This document shows, one piece after another, positions 6,856 to 10,993 of a DNA stretch of 10,993 nucleotides. The stretch's first letter is position 1. Each line of letters begins with the position of its first letter. The DNA is from an uncultured Collinsella sp. (lineage in GTDB: Bacteria; Actinomycetota; Coriobacteriia; Coriobacteriales; Coriobacteriaceae). The notes below the pieces were generated by a model. The model was not told where the DNA came from, ran no database searches, and saw nothing but the letters and a program-made list of their open reading frames with translations. The stretch is from positions 1 to 10,993 of the forward strand of contig UQWV01000059.1 in NCBI GenBank assembly GCA_900544845.1, written 5' to 3'. The translations under genes and the position numbers were made by a program.

Positions 6856-6964
6856 ACATGCCTAAAAAATGAGCGTGGATAATCTCCCGTTTTGAGCCTA
6901 GTTTCAAGCCAAAAGTGGGAGATTATCCACGCTCGATTTGTAAACGTCCGAAAATCCACGCTCG
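6856..6964. repeat. GAGCGTGGAT repeat cluster III: hairpin plus one unit
   Basis: An 18-bp perfect inverted repeat (6871-6888 with 6917-6934), extended by wobble and A-T pairs, is nearly the same as the hairpin at 5417-5484, including the GAGCC...GCCAAAAGTGGGAG interior. One unit, CGTCCGAAAATCCACGCTCG, follows at 6945-6964. Immediately before the hairpin, 6856-6868 (ACATGCCTAAAAA) copies half of the hairpin at 4437-4475. The cluster lies downstream of metA and could end its transcript, but no T-run is present. Confidence 0.8.
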
Positions 6965-7006
6965 TCATGCCGTGAGCACAGTCACAGTCGCAGCCACGGC
7001 CGCAGC

Positions 7007-7933
7007 CTAGTGCTCCTCGCCGGCGCGGGCCAGGTCGTAGGGCGTGGTCTGGTAGACGTAGTAGTTGAGCCAGTTGGTGTAGAACAGCTGAGCCTGACTG
7101 CGCCAGACGTTGCGCGGCTCGGCGGTGGGGTCGTCGTTCGGGAAGTAATGCGCCGGCACCTGAGGGTTAAGCCCGCGCTTCACGTCGCGCTCGTACTCCA
7201 AACGCAGCGTGTCGGTATCGTACTCGGGATGGCCAAAGACAAAGAAGCGGCGGCTGTCGGTCGACTTGACGATGTACAGGCCCACCTCGTCGGACACGGC
7301 CACGACCTCAAGCTGCGGCTCGGCCTCCACGTCCTCGCGGCGCACATCGGTGTTGCGCGAATGCACGGCATAGAAACGGTCGTCAAAGCCGCGGACCAGC
7401 GGGCTTTGCGGCTTCACCAGATAATGCTCAAACACGCCACTCGCCTTTGCCGGCAGGTCGTGCTTCTGGATACCGTAATGATGGTACAGGCCGGCCTGCG
7501 CGCCCCAACAAATGTGCAGCGTAGAGTGCACGTGCGTGGTGGACCAATCCATGATCTGGCAGAGCTCGGGCCAGTAGTCGACCTCCTCGAACGGCATCTG
7601 CTCCACCGGCGCGCCCGTGATGATCAGGCCGTCGTAGTGGATGTCGCGGATGTCGTCGAACGTGCGGTAAAACGTCTCCAGGTGGCCGGCGCTCACGTGC
7701 GTGGCTTCGTGCGTTTTGGTGCGCAGCAGGTCCACCTCCACCTGCAGCGGCGTGTTAGAGAGCTTGCGCATGATCTGCGTCTCGGTGGCGATCTTGGTGG
7801 GCATGAGGTTGAGGATGAGCACGCGCAGCGGACGGATGTCCTGGTGCAGCGCGCGGTACTCGGTCATGACAAAGATGTTCTCGCTCTCGAGCTGCGCGGC
7901 GGCAGGGAGGGCGTCGGGAATACGAATGGGCAT
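7007..7933 (-). CDS. metA: Homoserine O-acyltransferase MetA (predicted acetyl-CoA type)
   Basis: A 308-residue cytoplasmic enzyme for the first committed step of methionine synthesis, O-acylation of homoserine. The catalytic residues fall at the family positions: C142 in HICWGAQAG, H235 and E237 in VFGHPEYD. Residue 111 is Glu (ITGAPVEQMPFEEVDYW); in this family Glu111 goes with acetyl-CoA and Gly111, as in E. coli, with succinyl-CoA. The product is therefore probably O-acetylhomoserine despite the common 'succinyltransferase' name. The ATG at 7933 has AAGGAG 6 nt upstream. No SAM riboswitch was recognised in the 210-bp divergent region shared with the dehydrogenase gene. A 7-bp hairpin lies 60 bp before the start. 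Identification is secure; acyl donor is a prediction from one residue. Confidence 0.95.
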   Translation of the reverse strand: MPIRIPDALPAAAQLESENIFVMTEYRALHQDIRPLRVLILNLMPTKIATETQIMRKLSNTPLQVEVDLLRTKTHEATHVSAGHLETFYRTFDDIRDIHYDGLIITGAPVEQMPFEEVDYWPELCQIMDWSTTHVHSTLHICWGAQAGLYHHYGIQKHDLPAKASGVFEHYLVKPQSPLVRGFDDRFYAVHSRNTDVRREDVEAEPQLEVVAVSDEVGLYIVKSTDSRRFFVFGHPEYDTDTLRLEYERDVKRGLNPQVPAHYFPNDDPTAEPRNVWRSQAQLFYTNWLNYYVYQTTPYDLARAGEEH

Positions 7934-7993
7934 GGATGCTCCTTACGAGTTAGTTGCAGCTATGGTACAACGACCGGCCCCATCCGCGCGAGC

Positions 7994-8010
7994 GCATCGC
8001 CCAGCGATGC
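7994..8010. promoter_or_regulatory. Short perfect hairpin in the metA upstream region
   Basis: GCATCGC (7994-8000) pairs perfectly with GCGATGC (8004-8010) around a 3-nt loop. It lies 60 bp upstream of the metA start codon, where it would be in the leader or overlap the promoter. There is no T-run, so it is not a plain terminator. Its role is unknown and chance is possible in GC-rich DNA. Confidence 0.3.
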
Positions 8011-8036
8011 CGTCAGCGGCCCAAATCACTCCAAAA

Positions 8037-8066
8037 GTAGAGATAAAGGCATGTCCCAAAATCTAC
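8037..8066. repeat. Second copy of the GGGACATGCC-loop hairpin
   Basis: Read on the minus strand, GTAGATTTTGGGACATGCC is followed by TTTATCTCTAC, matching the hairpin at 4440-4472. The 5-bp ends GTAGA/TCTAC still pair, but the right arm has diverged. It lies between divergent metA and the dehydrogenase gene, where a terminator would not be needed, so the conserved part is the loop rather than the terminator shape. Confidence 0.6.
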
Positions 8067-8100
8067 GGCACTTTAGCCTAGCAAAGTAGCAGCAGAACGC

Positions 8101-8106
8101 TACAAT
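8101..8106 (+). promoter_or_regulatory. Candidate -10 element of the dehydrogenase gene
   Basis: TACAAT matches the sigma-70 -10 consensus at five of six positions and lies 38 bp before the chosen start codon. The hexamer 17 bp upstream (TAGCAA) is a poor -35. Confidence 0.35.
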
Positions 8107-8143
8107 GGTTCGACGCGAAAAACTCGGCCGAAAGGATACATAT

Positions 8144-9121
8144 ATGTACCAGACGCGTAAGATCGGTGTGGTCGGCCAGGGCCACGTAGGAGCACATGTC
8201 GCCAACAGCCTGCTTATGCAGGGCATTGCCGATGAGCTGTACCTGTGCGATATCAACGAGGCCAAGGTGACGTCCGAGGTCCAGGACCTGCGCGACTCCC
8301 TTTCGTTTGTCCCGTACAATACCAAGATCGTCAACTGCTACGACCACTACGAGGAGCTTGCCTGCTGCGATGTCATCGTCAACGCCGCCGGCAAGGTCGC
8401 GCTGGCCGCCGGCAACCGCGACGGCGAGCTGTTCTTTACCACCGACGCCGCCCGCACCTTCGCCAAGCGCATCGTCGACGCCGGCTTTGACGGCATCTTC
8501 GTGAGCATCTCCAACCCCTGCGACGTCGTGTGCACCGAGCTGTGGCACCTGACCGGCTACGATCCCAAGAAGATCATCGGCTCGGGCTGCGGTCTGGACT
8601 CCGCCCGCTTGCGCACCGAGATCTCCAAGAAGGTCGGCGTGAGCCCCAAGTCCATCGACGCCTACATGATCGGCGAGCACGGCTTTAGCCAACTGGCCGC
8701 CTTTAAGGCCGCAACCATCGCCGGCAAGAGCCTCACCGAGCTTCAGGCCGAGAACCCCGACAAGTACGCCTTCGACCACATGGAGGTCGAGGAGCTCGCG
8801 CGTAAGGGCGGCTATGTGACCTACCAGGGCAAGCAGTGCACCGAGTACGCCGTCGCCAACTCCGCCGCGCGCGTCTGCGCCGCCGTGCTGCATAACGAGC
8901 ATGCCGTGCTTTCGGCCTCTACGCTTATGACCGGCCAGTATGGCGAGGAGGGCATCTTCACCTCCCTGCCGTGCGTGATCGGTGCCGAGGGCGTCGAGGA
9001 GGTCTACACGCTGGACCTGTCCGAGCACGAGCTCGAGGGCTTCCACAAGAGCTGCCAGCACATCCGCGACAACATCGCCCAGCTCGACTGGTGGGACGCC
9101 GAAGGCGTTGTCGGCAAGTAG
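8144..9121 (+). CDS. L-2-hydroxyacid dehydrogenase of the lactate/malate dehydrogenase family (L-lactate or L-2-hydroxyisocaproate type)
   Basis: A 325-residue NAD-dependent enzyme. The Rossmann motif is GQGHVG (residues 11-16), with D36 placed to bind the NAD ribose. Catalytic residues are R92, D152 and R155 (GLDSARLR), and H179 in IGEHG. The substrate loop reads AGKVALAAGNR (82-92): the specificity position that is Gln in lactate and Arg in malate dehydrogenases is Ala (A86), and the conserved IGEHGDS is IGEHGFS. This points to a larger or more hydrophobic 2-keto acid, as in L-2-hydroxyisocaproate dehydrogenases, although such genes are often labelled L-lactate dehydrogenase. The ATG at 8144 has AAAGGA 7-8 nt upstream. 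An in-frame ATG at 8105 overlaps the likely -10 box and is rejected. The gene ends with a strong terminator. Superfamily is secure; substrate is uncertain. Confidence 0.9.
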   Translation: MYQTRKIGVVGQGHVGAHVANSLLMQGIADELYLCDINEAKVTSEVQDLRDSLSFVPYNTKIVNCYDHYEELACCDVIVNAAGKVALAAGNRDGELFFTTDAARTFAKRIVDAGFDGIFVSISNPCDVVCTELWHLTGYDPKKIIGSGCGLDSARLRTEISKKVGVSPKSIDAYMIGEHGFSQLAAFKAATIAGKSLTELQAENPDKYAFDHMEVEELARKGGYVTYQGKQCTEYAVANSAARVCAAVLHNEHAVLSASTLMTGQYGEEGIFTSLPCVIGAEGVEEVYTLDLSEHELEGFHKSCQHIRDNIAQLDWWDAEGVVGK

Positions 9122-9162
9122 GCCGCTGGCTGCCGCAACCTTGCAAATCTAAGCGCGATACT

Positions 9163-9206
9163 AAGCAGGCCGCACCGGAATAGTACCGGCGCGGTCCGCT
9201 TTTTTG
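9163..9206 (+). terminator. Intrinsic terminator of the dehydrogenase gene
   Basis: A GC-rich stem (about 9163-9178 with 9186-9201, including GGCCGC/GCGGTC and CCGG/CCGG, with two mismatches and one G-U pair) and a 7-nt loop run directly into TTTTTT at 9200-9205. It lies 42 bp after the stop codon. Confidence 0.85.
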
Positions 9207-9222
9207 CTCATGCAACACGTTT

Positions 9223-9417
9223 GCGAATCGAAGGTGAATACTTTTCCGCGATGTGAACGAGCAAAATCGGACCCCCGAAGCATCGACATTTTTCAGGCGC
9301 TGTTTCCTGCGGTTTCACCGAGTTTTTCCTGCAGTTCTGGCGTCAAAAAGTGTGGATGCTTCGGGGGTCCAAAATAGGTCGTTCACTTCGCGGAAAAGTA
9401 TTCACCTTCATTTTCGC
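9223..9417. repeat. Long imperfect palindrome (about 195 bp)
   Basis: The arms pair in blocks: 9223-9227 with 9413-9417; 9230-9251 with 9388-9409 (22 bp perfect); 9253-9260 with 9379-9386; 9269-9284 with 9355-9370 (16 bp, GGACCCCCGAAGCATC). An 8-bp internal loop and single mismatches separate them. The 70-bp centre holds two related stretches, TTTCCTGCGGTTT and TTTCCTGCAGTTC. No open frame or transposase is inside, and no clear target duplication flanks it. It lies between convergent genes, beyond the dehydrogenase terminator. It could be a MITE-like element, a structured RNA or an intergenic repeat. Confidence 0.75.
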
Positions 9418-9444
9418 GCAGACACGAATCCGGCCGCCACAACG

Positions 9445-9477
9445 CAAAACGGGGCCCGCGCGCAGCGCAGACCCCGT
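9445..9477 (-). terminator. Terminator of the SIS-domain gene
   Basis: On the minus strand ACGGGGTCTGCGC pairs with GCGCGGGCCCCGT around a 3-nt loop (9477-9449), then TTTT follows. The two imperfect positions are G-U pairs in the minus-strand RNA but C-A mismatches in the plus-strand RNA, so the structure fits the minus-strand transcript. It lies about 23 bp after the stop codon. The T-run is short. Confidence 0.7.
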
Positions 9478-9499
9478 CAAAAAAGATAATTCCCGGTAC

Positions 9500-10468
9500 C
9501 TAGTACTGCTCGATACCCATGTAGCGACGAACCTCGGGGCTGTGGTCGAATACCTTGCCGCGAGCGGCACGCAGCTCGCAGCTCATGTTGTAGAAGAAGA
9601 TCGGTTCCAGGTACGAACGCACGCTGGCAGGCACGTCGCCCACGCCGTACTCGAGCGCGTCGAGCACCATGACCGTATCGGTGTGCGTGTTGAGGAACGC
9701 AAGCGCGCGCTCCTCCATGGGGCGGCACTCGCCCGATCCGAGCTGCACGAAATAGAACACACCGGGCTCGGTGGCTTCGAACGGGCCGTGGAAGTACTCG
9801 CCGGAGTGGATATAGCAGCAGTGCTGCCACTGCATCTCCATGAGCGAGCAGATGGCCATAGCGTAGGTCTGGCTAAAGTTGGGGCCGGAACCCAGGATAT
9901 AGAAGAACTCGTGCTGCTGGCAGAGCTCGGCAAAACGGGCGCCTAGCTCGGCGTTGACCTTCTCGCGGGCAGCGGGCAGCAGCGCATCCATCTGCTTAAG
10001 GCCGGCGTACATGTCGGCAAGCGCCTCGTAACCCTCTTGCTGGTCGAGCAGCTCGGCAGCCATCAGGGCGCCGATGCCCTGCGGCACCTCGGCCTGCGGC
10101 ACGCCTTCGCCCCACGGATAGACCCAGGTGGTCCACTTGCCGTTATCGATCTTGGAGCCCTCGCAGTCGGTGAGGGCGACAACCTCGGCGCCGGCGGCCA
10201 GCGCCATCTCGCAGCCGTCGACGACCTCCTGCGTGTTGCCGCTGTGGCTGCAGGCGATGACGAGTGACTTCTCGCCAAGACTCTTGGGAGCCATCAGGCA
10301 AAACTCGCGTGCCGTGTAGACCGTCGAGGTAAACGTGGTGGCCTCGCGCTTGAGTAGCTCGTTGGCCGGCATCAGGTCGATCATCGAACCGCCGCAGGCG
10401 ATCCAAAAGACGTTCTCAATCTTGCCCTTGCGCTCGATAATTTCCTGAACCAGATCATGTGCGTTCAC
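9500..10468 (-). CDS. SIS-domain sugar-phosphate enzyme, FrlB-like fructosamine 6-phosphate deglycase
   Basis: A 322-residue protein with two SIS (sugar isomerase) domains. The first has CGGS (25-28) and SHSGNT (74-79), the phosphate-binding loop. The second has GSGPN (193-197) and SGEYFHGP (222-229), where E224 and H228 are candidate catalytic residues. From about 209 to the end (LMEMQWQH...SGEYFHGP...EPGV...ERRYMGIEQY-like ending) it follows E. coli FrlB closely. FrlB splits fructoselysine 6-phosphate into glucose 6-phosphate and lysine; related enzymes act on other Amadori or amino-sugar phosphates, so the substrate is not settled. The start is a GTG at 10468 with AAGGAGG 9 nt upstream; no ATG fits. 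It lies just downstream of a GntR/UTRA regulator gene in the same direction, with operator-like repeats between them. It has its own terminator. Confidence 0.85.
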   Translation of the reverse strand: MNAHDLVQEIIERKGKIENVFWIACGGSMIDLMPANELLKREATTFTSTVYTAREFCLMAPKSLGEKSLVIACSHSGNTQEVVDGCEMALAAGAEVVALTDCEGSKIDNGKWTTWVYPWGEGVPQAEVPQGIGALMAAELLDQQEGYEALADMYAGLKQMDALLPAAREKVNAELGARFAELCQQHEFFYILGSGPNFSQTYAMAICSLMEMQWQHCCYIHSGEYFHGPFEATEPGVFYFVQLGSGECRPMEERALAFLNTHTDTVMVLDALEYGVGDVPASVRSYLEPIFFYNMSCELRAARGKVFDHSPEVRRYMGIEQY

Positions 10469-10524
10469 GGTGATGTTCCTCCTTGAGTGGCGGCTTTGAA
10501 CGACGACAGCTCGTACCTGCGGTC

Positions 10525-10545
10525 GTTCTATGTTGTCCTATTTAT
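10525..10545. promoter_or_regulatory. Operator-like repeat, proximal copy
   Basis: GTTCTATGTTGTCCTATTTA plus one T occupies this site and overlaps the likely -10 element of the SIS gene. It matches 10587-10607 at 19 of 21 positions. Binding of the adjacent GntR/UTRA regulator would be expected to block transcription. Confidence 0.55.
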
Positions 10546-10569
10546 AGCACGCACGACGATGCCCGTGAA
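10541..10569 (-). promoter_or_regulatory. Candidate promoter of the SIS gene
   Basis: On the minus strand TTCACG (10569-10564) and TATAAA (10546-10541) are 17 bp apart. The -10 is good and the -35 weak. The -10 overlaps an operator-like repeat, fitting repression by the neighbouring regulator. Confidence 0.45.
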
Positions 10570-10586
10570 GTCATTTCACCAAATTT

Positions 10587-10607
10587 GTTCTATGTTGTTC
10601 TATCTAT
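10587..10607. promoter_or_regulatory. Operator-like repeat, distal copy
   Basis: GTTCTATGTTGTTCTATCTA plus one T, starting 62 bp from the proximal copy and ending 6 bp from the regulator's stop codon. Within it TTCTAT occurs twice with a 10-bp period. Two same-facing sites about six helical turns apart could support looping. Confidence 0.5.
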
Positions 10608-10612
10608 GGACG

Positions 10613-10993
10613 TTAGATGTCGAACACGTAGCGCGAGCCCACGATCTTTTGGCGTCCGAGCAGCAGGGGCCGCCCGTCCGCATCGGTAAAGTATGCCTCC
10701 ATATAGAAGAGCGGCTCGCCGACCGGCACCTCCAGCAGCGGGGCCGCCTGAGCATCGGCAAGCGCAATCTCCACCGTACAGGGGTCTGACTTGAGCGGCG
10801 CACGGCCCGAATGCTCGGCAACGAGCGCAAAGATGGAATTGTCCGTGAGGTCCTTGTCGGCAAGCGTCTGCAGATAGGGATGGTCGGCCAGCACAAAGGC
10901 GTTGTTCTCGAGCATGACGGGCACGCCATCTGCCGTGCGCACGCGCTCGACCACGATGAGCTCGCAGCCGGGTTCCACCCCAAAAAACGCCGC
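10613..10993 (-). CDS. GntR-family transcriptional regulator, UTRA domain (N-terminus cut off by window edge)
   Basis: The last 126 residues of a protein entering from the right edge, ending at TAA (10615-10613). The sequence is typical of the UTRA ligand-binding domain of HutC/FrlR-type GntR regulators: LIVVERVRTADGVPVMLENNAFV, then HPYLQTL.DKDLTDNSIFALV, then VGEPLFYMEAYFTDADGRPLLLGRQKIVGSRYVFDI. The DNA-binding winged helix should lie outside the window. UTRA domains sense small effectors, often sugar phosphates. Its position directly before the FrlB-like gene, and the repeated sites between them, suggest it controls that gene and perhaps itself. In E. coli the frl operon also has a GntR/UTRA regulator, FrlR. 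Confidence 0.9.
   Translation of the reverse strand, partial: AAFFGVEPGCELIVVERVRTADGVPVMLENNAFVLADHPYLQTLADKDLTDNSIFALVAEHSGRAPLKSDPCTVEIALADAQAAPLLEVPVGEPLFYMEAYFTDADGRPLLLGRQKIVGSRYVFDI

Noticed and set aside
7010..8089. 359-codon open frame on the plus strand
   Set aside because: It is antisense to metA, which has all its catalytic residues; the frame shows no domain.
8105..8143. Upstream ATG for the dehydrogenase
   Set aside because: It overlaps the likely -10 box and has no ribosome binding site; the ATG at 8144 begins right before the Rossmann motif as usual.
7934..8143. SAM or other methionine-linked riboswitch before metA
   Set aside because: I could not recognise a known SAM riboswitch or T-box core; only a short hairpin and a dispersed repeat are visible.
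8078..9061. 327-codon open frame on the minus strand
   Set aside because: It is antisense to the hydroxyacid dehydrogenase; low-complexity V/G/A/L sequence with no domain.

Overview
The window is about 11 kb of high-GC bacterial chromosome. It looks like a gut Coriobacteriia genome, most likely Collinsella or a close relative. That assignment is inferred from three things: codon use dominated by G/C-ending codons, the gene set (M16C peptidase, MetA, hydroxyacid dehydrogenase, FrlB-like SIS protein), and intergenic regions crowded with short palindromic repeats. No rRNA, tRNA, CRISPR array, insertion sequence or phage gene was recognised.

Layout from left to right. (1) 1-817, minus: N-terminal part of an AlbA_2 (Schlafen-type) ATP-binding protein that runs off the left edge. 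(2) 818-1386: a divergent intergenic region with two near-identical arrays of TTATCTCTC boxes and then inverted copies of a GAGCGTGGAT repeat. (3) 1387-4431, plus: a 1014-residue zinc peptidase of the M16C (presequence protease) type, followed by a hairpin terminator. (4) 4432-4795: two 63-bp palindromic elements placed head to head, then a hairpin just before the next gene. (5) 4796-5392, plus: 5-formyltetrahydrofolate cyclo-ligase. (6) 5393-5610: perfect 25-bp inverted repeat plus four more copies of the GAGCGTGGAT unit. (7) 5611-6573, minus: AbiEi-like winged-helix protein with a C-terminal nuclease-like domain. (8) 6574-7006: candidate operator, shared repeat fragments and a second GAGCGTGGAT hairpin. 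(9) 7007-7933, minus: MetA, with the residue that predicts acetyl-CoA use. (10) 8144-9121, plus: L-2-hydroxyacid (lactate-like) dehydrogenase with an unusual substrate loop, then a strong terminator. (11) 9223-9417: a long imperfect palindrome. (12) 9500-10468, minus: FrlB-like SIS-domain deglycase. (13) 10613-10993, minus: C-terminal UTRA domain of a GntR-family regulator, with two matching operator-like repeats between it and the SIS gene.

Most genes are single transcription units. M16C peptidase, cyclo-ligase, MetA and the dehydrogenase are ordinary housekeeping or metabolic genes. The clear functional pair is the GntR/UTRA regulator with the SIS deglycase, which suggests a regulated locus for using fructosamine (Amadori) or a related amino-sugar phosphate; more of it probably lies beyond the right edge. 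The two accessory-type genes are the AlbA_2 protein and the AbiEi/nuclease-like protein. Both have lower-GC coding than their neighbours and repeats upstream that could serve autoregulation.

I do not see a complete new defence or metabolic system. The most unusual content is intergenic: at least four distinct palindromic repeat families, several used more than once within 11 kb and in all gene orientations (divergent, convergent and tandem).
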